A stretch of DNA of 64,000 nucleotides, from the NCBI RefSeq assembly GCF_900186465.1, contig NZ_LT891956.1, positions 155,625-219,624 of the forward strand, read 5' to 3'. Under the pieces are notes generated by a model, which saw only the letters and a program-made list of their open reading frames with translations, was not told where the DNA came from and searched no databases. Made by a program: the position numbers and the translations under genes. Source of the stretch: Centipeda felix. Its GTDB lineage: Bacteria > Bacillota > Negativicutes > Selenomonadales > Selenomonadaceae. Shown here one piece after another: positions 1 to 8,543 of this stretch. Each line of letters starts with the position of its first letter. Positions within the stretch are counted from its first letter, which is position 1.

Positions 1-1091
1 TAGTGACCGCTGATCTCTATGATCAATTGCGTCAGTTTCTCGTCCTTGAAGATATCCTCGGGTAAGAGCTGATCCTTGCCGTCGACCATCCATTTCTTCC
101 AGCGGCCGCTCTGCACGGATTCCTCACGAAGCGCTGCGCCGAGCCCCGAGGCTTCCTTGATGAGTCCCTGTTTTACCAGACGTTCCTCGGTCTCGATGAG
201 CTTTAGATACGCCTGCGTCTCGACTGTGCCGAACTCAGGTGCGACGTTCATCGCGGTGACGCCCAGTGCGGGATGCTCAAGGAGTGTTGCGTCGTCCAGA
301 TAATCGCCGTTGTGCTCCTTGAGGCCGACGCCGTACTTTTTTGCGACCGCAGAAAGCTCTTTGCAGGACGTGCTGTCGACATGACCAACATTTTCTGTCA
401 GGCGCGTGAGTGTACCCGTATTGCCGACGATGAAAGCGGGGTGCGGCAGCCCCTTCGCATCCAGCTGTGCGTGCAGCTTCTCGATGAATTTTTCATAGTT
501 CTCCGGTGATGTGAGGCCGCCGTTCGTCTCCTCCGTGCCTACCTCATAACTAACGGGCGGCAGATTGCGCTTTTTGCGCTCCGTCTCGACGTAGTCGATG
601 AGCTCCACCGTGCGACGGATGTTTACGTCCATATCAATGACCTTGCCGACGACGTAGGGATCCTTGGTCGGGTCGATATGCAGGAGATCGAAACCGTTCT
701 CGAGATCGACGAGGTAGGACTGCTTGCCGAGGCGCATCGCCTCATCCTCTGGCAGATGAGCGTTCCGCTCATTGTCGCGCTGCCACGGCCCGCCGTGATC
801 GCGGCAGAGGTAGTAAAGCCCCTCGTAGCCGACCGCCTTTGCTGTTTCTTGGATTGCTTTGTGGAAACGCGCCTGATCCCAATGGCAGACGTAACCGCCG
901 CCCAGTTCATCCGCATCCACCTGATTGCGGCTCGCAATGAACATGAGGGGGAAATCCTTTTGCTTGGCGAGCAACATGGTTGCCTTGATGAGTGTTGGAC
1001 TCATGGGTCCGATACCGACCATTGTCGCTTTTGCACTGCCTTCGAGCCGCAGCATTTTCTGAACGACTTCATGCAGGGTCATCTTTGACAT
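1..1091 (-). CDS. GatZ/KbaZ-like tagatose-bisphosphate aldolase subunit (partial)
   Basis: The reading frame starts at ATG 1091 behind an AAGGAGG site and runs open to the window edge, so the C-terminus is missing. The N-terminus MSKMTLHEVVQKMLRLEG and later stretches such as CRDHGGPWQRDNER and EHNGDYLD fit the GatZ/KbaZ-like family (class II D-tagatose-1,6-bisphosphate aldolase, non-catalytic subunit). Family members stabilise or assist the catalytic GatY/KbaY subunit, which cleaves tagatose-1,6-bisphosphate to dihydroxyacetone phosphate and glyceraldehyde-3-phosphate. It is the last visible gene of a PTS operon (regulator, IIA, IIB, IIC), which suggests it acts on the phosphorylated sugar imported by that PTS. 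The catalytic partner is not in view. Some family members may act alone; substrate unknown. Confidence 0.85.
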   Translation of the reverse strand, partial: MSKMTLHEVVQKMLRLEGSAKATMVGIGPMSPTLIKATMLLAKQKDFPLMFIASRNQVDADELGGGYVCHWDQARFHKAIQETAKAVGYEGLYYLCRDHGGPWQRDNERNAHLPEDEAMRLGKQSYLVDLENGFDLLHIDPTKDPYVVGKVIDMDVNIRRTVELIDYVETERKKRNLPPVSYEVGTEETNGGLTSPENYEKFIEKLHAQLDAKGLPHPAFIVGNTGTLTRLTENVGHVDSTSCKELSAVAKKYGVGLKEHNGDYLDDATLLEHPALGVTAMNVAPEFGTVETQAYLKLIETEERLVKQGLIKEASGLGAALREESVQSGRWKKWMVDGKDQLLPEDIFKDEKLTQLIIEISGH

Positions 1092-1118
1092 GTGTAAGAT
1101 CCTCCTTAGATGTATATA

Positions 1119-2174
1119 TTATTTTTCTGACGACGCTATGTCCTTGCGCAGTATATGCAGGCAGAGCGCCGTAACCAAGACACCGATCAGCATATCAATC
1201 GCGTACCACAGCGCACCATGAGTCACGGCGGGCAGTACGATCAGTCCGCCGTGCGGAACCATGCACTGAACACCGTGGATCATGCCAAGTCCTGCGCCGA
1301 CTGCACTGCCGATGATGATCGATGGAAGTACAGTCCGCAGGCTCTTGACCGCGAAGGGGATAGCGCCCTCAGTGATGCCGATCAGCCCCATGAAGATTGC
1401 GGAGATGCCCATCTGCCGATCTGCTTCCTCCCATTTCTTTCGCGAAAGGTAAGTAGAGAGACCGACCCCGAGCGGAGGTATAGCGACGGCGATACGATAG
1501 GCTCCGTTCGGCTCATAGATGCCCTCTGCCATCAGTGCGAGTGTGAAGGCTGTTGCCGTTTTATTGACGGGACCGCCCATATCAAAGGCCGCCATCGCAC
1601 CGACGATCAGACCGAGGATGAGTGCGCTGCCGCCCTGCATCCCTGACAGCATGGAGATCAGCTCACGCATGACCCAGCCGATCGGTTCGACAAGAATATA
1701 AATATAGGCAAATCCGACGATGAGTGTCGTGAAGATCGGGATGATCAGGATGGGCATGATGGGCTTCAGTGTATTGCCGACATTCCATTTCTTTACCCAT
1801 TGACCGATGTAGCCGACCATGATGCCCATCAGCATTGCGCCGAGGAAGCCTGTCTGTACGTGGTTATCACCGAACGGTGTGTTGGCGAGATAGCCCGTGA
1901 TCATGCCGGGGGCAATACCGGGCTTGCCGCAGAGAGCGTAGGCGATATAGCCTGAGAGAACGGGGATCATCATCGCAAAGCCTGCCATGCCGAGCGTTCC
2001 GAGGTTTTTCAGTACAGGGTTCGTGACCACCATGCCTTCACCGGCTGTCGCGTCTCCGCTGGCGAGCGACAGGGCTAAACAGATACCGCCGACCACGACG
2101 ACCGGCATCATGTAGCTGACGCCAGTGTTAAAGGCTTTTGTCAAGTCAGCTAGGATGGATTTTGCTTCTGCCAT
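1119..2174 (-). CDS. PTS fructose-type transporter subunit IIC
   Basis: This 351-residue polytopic membrane protein forms the sugar channel of a phosphotransferase system. It has about nine hydrophobic segments and matches the fructose-family IIC domain, including GGPVNKTATAF in mid-protein and GITEGAIPFA near residue 265, the substrate-site region of EIIC-Fru. The start ATG 2174 follows an AGGAGG-rich stretch. It lies 18 bp after the IIB gene and 27 bp before the GatZ-like gene in the same transcription direction, so the three are very probably co-transcribed. The domain is separate from IIA and IIB, as in split fructose/mannitol-like systems. The sugar cannot be read from sequence; fructose, tagatose or a hexitol are possible. 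Confidence 0.9.
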   Translation of the reverse strand: MAEAKSILADLTKAFNTGVSYMMPVVVVGGICLALSLASGDATAGEGMVVTNPVLKNLGTLGMAGFAMMIPVLSGYIAYALCGKPGIAPGMITGYLANTPFGDNHVQTGFLGAMLMGIMVGYIGQWVKKWNVGNTLKPIMPILIIPIFTTLIVGFAYIYILVEPIGWVMRELISMLSGMQGGSALILGLIVGAMAAFDMGGPVNKTATAFTLALMAEGIYEPNGAYRIAVAIPPLGVGLSTYLSRKKWEEADRQMGISAIFMGLIGITEGAIPFAVKSLRTVLPSIIIGSAVGAGLGMIHGVQCMVPHGGLIVLPAVTHGALWYAIDMLIGVLVTALCLHILRKDIASSEK

Positions 2175-2192
2175 TTTCTTTTTCCTCCTCTT

Positions 2193-2513
2193 CTATTTTA
2201 CAAGTGCGATCGCCTTGTCCACTGTCGCGGCGGGGTCACGGATGAGATCAGCGGGGTTCAGGGTCAATACGCGTCCTGCTTCGTCCTTCTCCTCGAAGCG
2301 ATCCTCGCCCTCAATGCCGATGGCGACCGCCATGACAACAACATCCGCGTCGTCGATTTCATCCTGTTCAAGCTCGTTTTCGATGCCCATGCCGCCTTGT
2401 GTCTCCACCTTGCAGTCAAAGCCGCGTTTTTTGCACTCCTTTTCCAGTGCTTCCTGCGCCATGTAGGTGTGGGCAATGCCCGTGATACATGCTGCTACAC
2501 CGACGATTTTCAT
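2193..2513 (-). CDS. PTS fructose-type subunit IIB
   Basis: A 106-residue soluble phosphocarrier of the EIIB-Fru family. The N-terminal motif VAACITGIAHTYMAQ contains the phosphorylated cysteine (Cys9), which takes phosphate from IIA and passes it to sugar moving through IIC. Its length is typical for a free-standing IIB-Fru domain. It sits between the IIA and IIC genes with short gaps (25 and 18 bp). The start ATG 2513 is preceded by an AGGAGG site. The acidic segment after residue 45 (ENELEQDEIDDADVV) is normal for the family. No anomaly is seen. Confidence 0.92.
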   Translation of the reverse strand: MKIVGVAACITGIAHTYMAQEALEKECKKRGFDCKVETQGGMGIENELEQDEIDDADVVVMAVAIGIEGEDRFEEKDEAGRVLTLNPADLIRDPAATVDKAIALVK

Positions 2514-2538
2514 ATGAAACCCTCCTAAAATAAAATAC

Positions 2539-2991
2539 TTATCGAATGCTCTGGTCGATCTCGCTCAGGAGAGCGTATGCTTCCCGCTGTGATCGACAGG
2601 CATAGAGTTTCTCCCTAAAGTCGTCATCGAGGAGCTTCTTGCTGATGGCGGCGATCGCCTTTAGATGCAGCATCTCTGTATTCGTCTCCGGCACGCCGAT
2701 GAGGAATGCTGCCTTGACCTCGTCTCCCGTCTCTTGGTCCCAGATAAATGGTGTCTCGAAGCTCATAAAGGAGATGAATGGTTCTTTTACCGCGTCTGTC
2801 TTTCCGTGTGGGATCGCAATACCGTATCCGATGGATGTTGAAACCTCTTCTTCCCGTTGCAGCACCGCTTCCATGAATTCCTCCGGATCTCTCAGCACCC
2901 CCTCTTCTTTTGCCGCCCCTGCGATTTGGCGGATAACATCCTCCTTGTTCTTGAGGGCTTCTTTGGCAAAGATCAGTGGCTCACGAATCAT
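2539..2991 (-). CDS. PTS fructose-type subunit IIA
   Basis: A 150-residue EIIA type-2 (mannitol/fructose) domain. The active-site motif YGIAIPHGKT places the phosphorylated histidine at His62; this residue receives phosphate from HPr and hands it to IIB Cys9. The gene is the first structural gene after the regulator on the minus strand. A long inverted repeat (3094-3131) separates it from the regulator, so it probably has its own promoter or depends on readthrough. A second EIIA-like domain is present in the regulator, which is how the regulator would sense sugar flux through this transporter. Confidence 0.9.
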   Translation of the reverse strand: MIREPLIFAKEALKNKEDVIRQIAGAAKEEGVLRDPEEFMEAVLQREEEVSTSIGYGIAIPHGKTDAVKEPFISFMSFETPFIWDQETGDEVKAAFLIGVPETNTEMLHLKAIAAISKKLLDDDFREKLYACRSQREAYALLSEIDQSIR

Positions 2992-3093
2992 TTTTTATAG
3001 ATCCCCCTTTCTGTTCCTTATTCACAGAATAGCAAAACAATGCGTGGAGTAAAACACAGCGTATTTTCTTCTGCGTGCAAATCCTTGTGTGAA

Positions 3094-3131
3094 AATAGGA
3101 GCAGCTGTATGAAGGTACAGTTGCTCCTATT
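3094..3131 (-). terminator. Inverted repeat between PTS regulator and IIA
   Basis: A 16-bp arm (AATAGGAGCAGCTGTA) pairs with its near-perfect complement across a 6-nt loop. Read on the minus strand it is followed by TTTTC. It lies 21 bp past the regulator's stop and about 100 bp before IIA, so it may terminate the regulator transcript or act as an attenuator for the PTS genes. The U-run is short, so efficiency is uncertain. Confidence 0.55.
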
Positions 3132-3151
3132 ATGGATATTAGGTGATGATT

Positions 3152-5065
3152 TCATCCGGCGATAAGATGCGCCAGCTCGAGCCGGAACTCCTGTACAGGC
3201 AGTGCCTGCATCTCCGGCAGCGCACGGCGGAGCTCCTCGCTGACCAAACGTTTGTAGAAACTTGAGATGAGTGGGAGGCGGCGGCCCATGTCTACGCGGC
3301 TGACGGCGAAAATAAATACATAGGAAATATCAGAGACCCGCCAACGGAGCGGCTGTTTCAGACGGATGATGAGGAGTGCGGTCTCACGGACGAGGTCGGG
3401 ATTTCCATGTGGTACGGCGATTGTGCCGAGATCTGTCGAGGAGATATATTCCCTCTCCAACAGGCTGCCGAGATAGTCTCCCGTGACCGCCCCTGCCTCC
3501 TCGAGTTTTCGCGCGGCAAGCGTGAGCGCCTCCTCCGCATTGTTTGCCCGTTCCATATCCATGACATGTGCGCGCATCAGGTAGAGCAGCAGGACGTTCC
3601 TCTGCCCTTGGGTCTCCACGAATTGGCGCACGGCAGCTAGTTCCTGCGCTGGCAGCGTCGGAGAGACATAGAGGACGGGCGGCAGACCCTCTGTATTCGC
3701 AATGGCCTCCGTGCTCACGACAAGATCGGCTTCCGCTGCATCATGTGCGAGGAAACTTTGCATCGAGGTGCTGCCGATGATGAAGATGCCCGCGTGCAGA
3801 TGCGTAAGGCGCTCGGCGATGAGGTTTGCCGCCGCCATGCCATAGTGGCAGACGACCAGCACACGTACGCGCTGGCCTGTGCTCCTGAGACGTTCAAGTG
3901 CCGCTTGGAAATGCAGCGTCAGGTAGAGAAGTTCCTCCTCCAAGACCTGATAGTCATACATCTCTGCTAAAACTTGTGCTGCGATCACCGCCATTTCGAA
4001 GCCGATCGGGTACTCGACGCGGATCCCTTGTCCCTCGTGCTCTTGAAAGGTCGTCTTGAGGAGGTCGCGCCGGATCACTGTCGTATAGAGGTGTACGGCG
4101 AGTCCTGAGAGCAATGCCTCATCCCCTGAGAGATCGAGTACAAGACGCCCCTCGATGCGTGTGAGAATCTCATTTAATGCACCCTGCATTTCCTCACGAT
4201 AAAATGCGCTATCCTCCATCTTTTGCTTGCGCAGACTTAGGAAGAGATAGCGAAAATATGCCCGCTCGTCGACAGGCAGCCCGAGTGCATGCACGACATC
4301 CTGCGCAAGTTCCTGACAAAGCGCCTCCCCTTTCATGCCTGTGGAAAGCTCTCCGGCCAAGGGCCCCGGTGATGCCATACGGAAGGCCCGATGCACATAG
4401 GTGATGTAGACCATCTGGAGATATGCCAACCGCTGTGATTCATCCGTGAAACTAAATGCGCGCTGCGCACGGAGCAGACCGACCGCTTTGGCGGCTCGTG
4501 CCGCTTCCTCCTCCGTCACGAAATCCAGCAGCGGGAAATGATCCCTGTGGAAGAGGCGTGTTTCCTCCTTGAAGTCGATCCCCTTGAAGTACGGCAACAG
4601 GAGTTCTGCAAACAGATTGCGCCGCTCGAACTGGGTGCTTGTCATGCGTATACCATGCCGACGCATGGATATTATCTCGTCGTCGTACTTTTGAAGCAAG
4701 ATACTCATAACCTTTTCCAGCAGGGACTTCGAAATGAAGAGTGCGTCTGCCATATCTTGGAGCACCATGAAATCATCGCTCATCAAGAGGAGTAGGCGTA
4801 CCTGGCTTTCGAGGGAGAACTCCTGCATTGTTTGGGCGGTCTTGCGCAGATAACTCAAATTTTCCCGTCCGATCAGGCGGATTCCTCCGCCCGAGCGTAT
4901 GGAGATCTCCACACCATGCTCTCTGAGCAGGGGCGTGAGCTGCAGGAGGTCGTTTTTTACCGTTGCCGCTGCGACATGCAGCGCCGCTGCAAGCTCTCGC
5001 TGTCCCCACTGCGGCTGCTTTTGCAAATAGCGTAAGAGCGTCAGCTGCCGTCGGATCAGTTTCAT
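3152..5065 (-). CDS. PRD-domain PTS transcriptional activator (MtlR/ManR type)
   Basis: The longest frame begins at 5107, but the ATG at 5065 (MKLIRRQLTLLRYL) is chosen because AAAGGAGGTGCAGGA lies directly before it, giving about 637 residues. The order of domains is an N-terminal helix-turn-helix (HTH_11/Mga-like, QWGQRELAAALHVAAATVKNDL), two PTS-regulation domains in the middle, an EIIB-like domain (VRVLVVCHYGMAAANL), and a C-terminal EIIA-like domain (LGTIAVPHGNPDLV). Such proteins activate PTS operons, with activity set by phosphorylation of PRD, IIB and IIA residues. It heads the operon it presumably controls. The HTH makes it a DNA-binding activator rather than an RNA-binding BglG antiterminator. 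Confidence 0.9.
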   Translation of the reverse strand: MKLIRRQLTLLRYLQKQPQWGQRELAAALHVAAATVKNDLLQLTPLLREHGVEISIRSGGGIRLIGRENLSYLRKTAQTMQEFSLESQVRLLLLMSDDFMVLQDMADALFISKSLLEKVMSILLQKYDDEIISMRRHGIRMTSTQFERRNLFAELLLPYFKGIDFKEETRLFHRDHFPLLDFVTEEEAARAAKAVGLLRAQRAFSFTDESQRLAYLQMVYITYVHRAFRMASPGPLAGELSTGMKGEALCQELAQDVVHALGLPVDERAYFRYLFLSLRKQKMEDSAFYREEMQGALNEILTRIEGRLVLDLSGDEALLSGLAVHLYTTVIRRDLLKTTFQEHEGQGIRVEYPIGFEMAVIAAQVLAEMYDYQVLEEELLYLTLHFQAALERLRSTGQRVRVLVVCHYGMAAANLIAERLTHLHAGIFIIGSTSMQSFLAHDAAEADLVVSTEAIANTEGLPPVLYVSPTLPAQELAAVRQFVETQGQRNVLLLYLMRAHVMDMERANNAEEALTLAARKLEEAGAVTGDYLGSLLEREYISSTDLGTIAVPHGNPDLVRETALLIIRLKQPLRWRVSDISYVFIFAVSRVDMGRRLPLISSFYKRLVSEELRRALPEMQALPVQEFRLELAHLIAG

Positions 5066-5282
5066 TTCCTGCACCTCCTTTGTATCCTGCTTCCCTACGC
5101 GATGCATTCATCATAGCAAAGAGGGGAGACAGATAATACACATATTTTTTCTGTGTACAATAAAATTTGTGGGGCTGTTTGACTTTGTATGGAAAATTTA
5201 CCCCCACGGCACTCTCCTTTTCTCGTTTCACAGCAACTACTCTCGATAGAGGTAAATGTGAGGCAGGAAAGGAGAATTTTTT

Positions 5283-5456
5283 ATGCGAAACAATTTGCCG
5301 CGTGTGGACTGGATGGTCGGGACGGGGCTGGTCGTCGTCGCGATTCTCTCCGTGTTCTATGGGAGCGCGGAGCTGACGAGCAACATCGCCTCGGGGCTGA
5401 TCGGCTTTCTCGGGCGCACGGTCATGATGCGCGGGGAAAAGGAGGGGACGCGATGA
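5283..5456 (+). CDS. Small single-span membrane protein, holin-like
   Basis: A 57-residue protein that begins MRNNLPRVDWMVGTGLVVVA and has one hydrophobic segment at about residues 9-30, followed by a short amphipathic part and a charged tail. AGGAAAGGAG lies upstream of ATG 5283. Its stop overlaps the start of the amidase gene (ATGA), so the two are translationally coupled. Small membrane protein plus cell-wall amidase is the layout of phage lysis cassettes, so a holin or amidase-export role is plausible. There is no detectable family match, so the role is inferred from context only. Confidence 0.65.
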   Translation: MRNNLPRVDWMVGTGLVVVAILSVFYGSAELTSNIASGLIGFLGRTVMMRGEKEGTR

Positions 5457-6070
5457 GTGCGGTGCTTCCTGCGTCTGCCATGCGGCGCGTGACCTGCCGT
5501 GAGCTGCGCCTCCTCGGGGCGGCGTACCGCCTGCCGCTCGCTTATGCCGCCGCGCGCTGCGCACGCGAGACGAAGCTCTACCTGCACTGGACGGCGGGGC
5601 ACTACGGGCAGTTCTTCGCGGACTACCACGTCCAGATCGACGCGGACGGCGCGATCTATGTGATCGGGGACGGTGCACTCGATGCGCTGCACGCCGCGAC
5701 CTATCGGCGCAACAGCGGGAGCGTCAGCATCGCCCTCCTCGGCTGCGTCGGAGCGACGACGGAGGATCTCGGCGCAGAGCCGCCGACCGCCGCGCAGATC
5801 GAGGGGCTGGCGATGGCGGCTGCGGCACTTGCTGACGGCCTCTGGCTCACGATCGACATCGAACGCATCATGACCCACGGCGAGGCGGCGGACAACGCGG
5901 ACGGCGTCTGTGCCCACGCGCCCTATGGACCGCGCACGACATGCGAGCGCTGGGACCTCGAGTACCTCGGTACAGCGGAGAGCCCCGCCTTCGCCCCGTG
6001 GGCGAAGGACGGCACGCGCGGCGGCGACGTGCTTCGAGGAAAGGCACAGTGGTATCGTCAGCACAAGTAG
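5453..6070 (+). CDS. N-acetylmuramoyl-L-alanine amidase (Amidase_2/PGRP fold)
   Basis: A 205-residue zinc amidase that would cut the bond between N-acetylmuramic acid and the stem peptide of peptidoglycan. Candidate zinc ligands are His45 in YLHWTAGHYG and a His in IMTHGEAAD near residue 145. The C-terminal RWDLEYLG motif is typical of the group. No signal peptide is visible, as in phage endolysins that rely on a holin. The start ATG 5453 overlaps the stop of the small membrane protein gene. An upstream in-frame extension to 5189 lacks a good ribosome site. No phage structural genes are nearby, so this may be a domesticated lysis or cell-wall remodelling pair. Confidence 0.85.
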   Translation: MSAVLPASAMRRVTCRELRLLGAAYRLPLAYAAARCARETKLYLHWTAGHYGQFFADYHVQIDADGAIYVIGDGALDALHAATYRRNSGSVSIALLGCVGATTEDLGAEPPTAAQIEGLAMAAAALADGLWLTIDIERIMTHGEAADNADGVCAHAPYGPRTTCERWDLEYLGTAESPAFAPWAKDGTRGGDVLRGKAQWYRQHK

Positions 6071-6172
6071 ACCGCCCTGCCAAGGCAGAGAGGACCCTCA
6101 TATACGATCACGGTACCTCACAAATTCCGATCCATAAAAATAACCGTCAGTCATATAATGCATTCAGCAAAT

Positions 6173-6187
6173 ATGACCGGCGGTCAT
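6173..6187. promoter_or_regulatory. TetR-type operator palindrome
   Basis: The 15-bp sequence ATGACCGGCGGTCAT is a perfect odd palindrome (7-bp arms around one G). It lies between a TATAAT-like box (6154-6159) and the start of a truncated efflux-pump gene. Palindromes of this TGACCG/CGGTCA form are typical TetR-family repressor sites. The repressor gene is not adjacent. Confidence 0.6.
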
Positions 6188-6207
6188 TTTATTGGGGAAA
6201 TCAAGGG

Positions 6208-6348
6208 ATGATCATGGAACGAACAAAACGCAGGCGTTCCTTCCTCGTCATACTGAGCACAGTTATGGCGTTCGCCTTGCTCTCAACGGACATCTTCCTG
6301 CCCGCTCTGATCGATCCCCCTTTGGCCGCGGACGACGCGATAAGCTGA
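6208..6348 (+). pseudogene. Truncated Bcr/CflA-type drug efflux MFS gene
   Basis: Only 46 codons remain. Residues about 3-29 (MERTKRRRSFLVILSTVMAF and then ALLSTDIFLPAL) match the first membrane helix of Bcr/CflA-family multidrug exporters, which carry a conserved STDMYLPALP-like motif. After that the frame reads unrelated residues and stops, where an intact protein would have about 400 residues. Its promoter region and TetR-like operator are intact, so a regulated transcript may still be made. The remainder appears to have been deleted; no other part of the gene is found in the window. ATG 6208 and ATG 6214 are both possible starts. Confidence 0.65.
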
Positions 6349-6508
6349 CGCGGGATTCTCCCGTCATTTTATGCAGTCATAAAAATTAGCAGTAAGTCCT
6401 AACAGAACTTAAATTCATTTTATATCCATTTCCCATATGCGCATCGTATTCTATCCACAGAGACCGTGATAGGTTGACGGCAGCGCCGTCTGAAAGGATG
6501 TGGTTCAC

Positions 6509-6784
6509 ATGATGACAACAAAGATGATGAAGCGGACTGCGATCGCCGCGATCGTCGGCGCCATGAGCTACGGTGCCGCAGGCGTGGCCGAGGTATCCGC
6601 GCACGCGCTCAGTGTACCGGCAGAGCGCGCGTCGTACACGAGCTTTGACGGACGCGATGATGTTCAGCAGCTCGCATGGGGCGGACGGCGCAAGAGCGGC
6701 AGCAAGCGCTACTCGAAGGGAAGCATGACTACGGCCGCCATCGCAGGCGCTGTCGTTGGCGCGATCATTGCGAAGAATACCTGA
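6509..6784 (+). CDS. Small exported protein with C-terminal glycine-zipper-like segment
   Basis: A 91-residue protein (MMTTKMMKRTAIAAIVGAMS) with an N-terminal signal-like hydrophobic stretch at residues about 9-30 ending in a SAHA-type cleavage region, a basic middle (GGRRKSGSKRYSKG), and a short hydrophobic tail AAIAGAVVGAIIA. The tail's GxxxG-like spacing resembles glycine-zipper segments that insert in or line membranes. GAAAGG lies before ATG 6509. It is followed by a terminator-like hairpin, so it is probably monocistronic. No family is recognised; function unknown. Confidence 0.6.
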   Translation: MMTTKMMKRTAIAAIVGAMSYGAAGVAEVSAHALSVPAERASYTSFDGRDDVQQLAWGGRRKSGSKRYSKGSMTTAAIAGAVVGAIIAKNT

Positions 6785-6802
6785 TATTCGGAGATCATAG
6801 GG

Positions 6803-6834
6803 CACCCACTCCTACGGGGGCGGGTGTTTTTTTG
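6803..6834 (+). terminator. Rho-independent terminator after small exported protein
   Basis: A GC-rich hairpin with CACCC/GGGTG arms is followed by seven T residues. It lies 18 bp after the stop of the small exported protein gene and just upstream of the mannanase gene's ribosome site. Confidence 0.7.
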
Positions 6835-6864
6835 TGCTATAATATCTGCAAAGGAGGAAATCGG

Positions 6865-8274
6865 ATGATATATTCCACTTTTGCCGGGGCAATGCGCACA
6901 TATGTCCTGATCGGCGCTCTGTTCGGGCTTATGCCGCTCTCTGCCGCTGCACATCCCGTGGACGATCCGGCGGATCCTGTCTACCGGGCGCGGACGGTTC
7001 TGCCCGACGCGGCAAAGGCGCGCCGCGACGCACCGGCACTCGAGACGCTCCGCGCCGCTGCTCCGCGTACGGTGCATTTCGCCGATGCGGCGGTGACGGC
7101 CGCCGCTGCTCCGCGTACGGTGCATTTCGCCGATGCGGCGGTGACGGCGGAGACGCGCCGGCTCTATGCGTATCTTACAGCGCTCGGGCGCCTGCAGTAC
7201 ACGATCTACGGACATCAGAACGACGCGCATCATAAATTTTTTCGCATCGACAGCGGTACGAACTCCGATACGAAGGACATGACGGGCGCGCTCGCAGGGA
7301 TCGTCGGGCTCGACGCACTCTCGCTGACGGGTGAGGAGCTGGAGCTGACCGATGCGGAGCGCGCAGCGGGCATGAGCTGTGCGGACAAACTCGAGCGGAT
7401 CGCGGCAGAGGCGTCGAACGAGGGCGCGATCCTGACGCTCTCCATGCACATTCCCAACCTCGCGCGCGCGGCCAAGCGACCGCAGGCGGCTGGCGGCTAT
7501 GACTTTTCGGGCTATTCGCCGGACGATCTCTCGGGGCATGTCCTGCACCGCGCCGTTCCGGGCGGCGATCTGCATCCGGTCTATACGGCCTACCTCGATA
7601 TGGTCGCGGATTTTCTGCTGCGCATGCAGAGGCGCGGCATCCCCGTGCTCTTTCGCCCGCTCCATGAGCACAACGGAGACTGGTTCTGGTGGGGCGCAGC
7701 GGGGACGGACGGCGCGGACTACACTGCGCTCTGGCAGTACACGGTCCACTATCTGCGCGATGTACGCGGCGTGCACAATGCGCTCTACGTCTATGCGCCG
7801 AACGCGCCGTTCTCGTCGGCGGAGGACTATCTCGACCGCTATCCGGGCGATGCGTATGTGGACGTATTCGGCTTTGACTTCTACGACGATGACGACGATA
7901 CGCCCGCCTTTTTGGAGCGGCTCGAGCATGCGGCGGCGCTGGTTGTGTCTGCGACGGATGCGCACGGCAAACTCCCTGCGCTCACCGAGGTCGGCGTTCA
8001 TAAAAACGGCGGCGGGCTCGCACTCACGGGCAATGACGATCCGCATTGGACGAGTGCGGCGGCAGCCGTCGCGCGGCGTCATCATATCCCGTATCTCATG
8101 ACGTGGGCGAACTTTGAGCAGGAGGAGAAGAACTTCTACCAGCCCTTCATGGTCAGCGATACGCGCGGCCACGAGCTCGTCGACGGATTCATTGACTACT
8201 ATAATGAGGAGACCTCGCTCTTCGCCGACGGTCTCGGAGACTGGCGGGGATTGCCTGTGCCTGTGCAGGAATAA
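6865..8274 (+). CDS. Glycoside hydrolase family 26 beta-mannanase, exported
   Basis: The start ATG 6865 is chosen for the AAAGGAGGAAA site directly upstream, giving 469 residues. A signal peptide (residues 1-29, ending SAAA) is followed by a linker containing two identical 16-residue repeats (PRTVHFADAAVTA core), then a GH26 (beta/alpha)8 domain. The motif RPLHEHNGDWFWWG near residue 264 carries the acid/base Glu, and LTEVG near residue 374 carries the nucleophile Glu. GH26 enzymes hydrolyse internal beta-1,4-mannan linkages. The protein should act outside the cytoplasm. It sits alone without sugar-transport neighbours. Confidence 0.88.
   Translation: MIYSTFAGAMRTYVLIGALFGLMPLSAAAHPVDDPADPVYRARTVLPDAAKARRDAPALETLRAAAPRTVHFADAAVTAAAAPRTVHFADAAVTAETRRLYAYLTALGRLQYTIYGHQNDAHHKFFRIDSGTNSDTKDMTGALAGIVGLDALSLTGEELELTDAERAAGMSCADKLERIAAEASNEGAILTLSMHIPNLARAAKRPQAAGGYDFSGYSPDDLSGHVLHRAVPGGDLHPVYTAYLDMVADFLLRMQRRGIPVLFRPLHEHNGDWFWWGAAGTDGADYTALWQYTVHYLRDVRGVHNALYVYAPNAPFSSAEDYLDRYPGDAYVDVFGFDFYDDDDDTPAFLERLEHAAALVVSATDAHGKLPALTEVGVHKNGGGLALTGNDDPHWTSAAAAVARRHHIPYLMTWANFEQEEKNFYQPFMVSDTRGHELVDGFIDYYNEETSLFADGLGDWRGLPVPVQE
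7053..7148 (+). repeat. Perfect 48-bp tandem duplication inside the GH26 gene
   Basis: Positions 7053-7100 and 7101-7148 are identical, duplicating 16 codons in the linker between signal peptide and catalytic domain. The lack of any silent difference indicates a recent slippage or unequal-crossover event, or an assembly duplication. The frame is preserved. Confidence 0.95.
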
Positions 8275-8543
8275 AGATTGGGGGCTGGGAAATCGCCGGG
8301 TATCCCGGCCGCACGCACTCCCCCATAGACCTTCCTTGCGATAGAAATGATACCTTACCTTTCGTTCTCTTTCTGCAGGTAAAATCCCTACGCCAAGCGG
8401 CTGCTTTTCGCAAAAAAGCGAACAAGGACGGGCATCTGTGTGCTATACTGAGCAAAATGAGTTCGTATCAATCTTGAGAGGGATTGTTGTGCCCTTGGCA
8501 TTACTGAGGGAATGTGTCTTTATATTTGCGATAGGGAAACATA

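Noticed and set aside
3094..3131. BglG-type ribonucleic antiterminator target
   Set aside because: The adjacent regulator has a DNA-binding HTH rather than a CAT RNA-binding domain, so the hairpin is treated as a terminator.
6709..8172. 487-codon minus-strand frame opposite the mannanase gene
   Set aside because: Composition is typical of an antisense shadow and it lacks start signals; the plus-strand GH26 domain is unambiguous.
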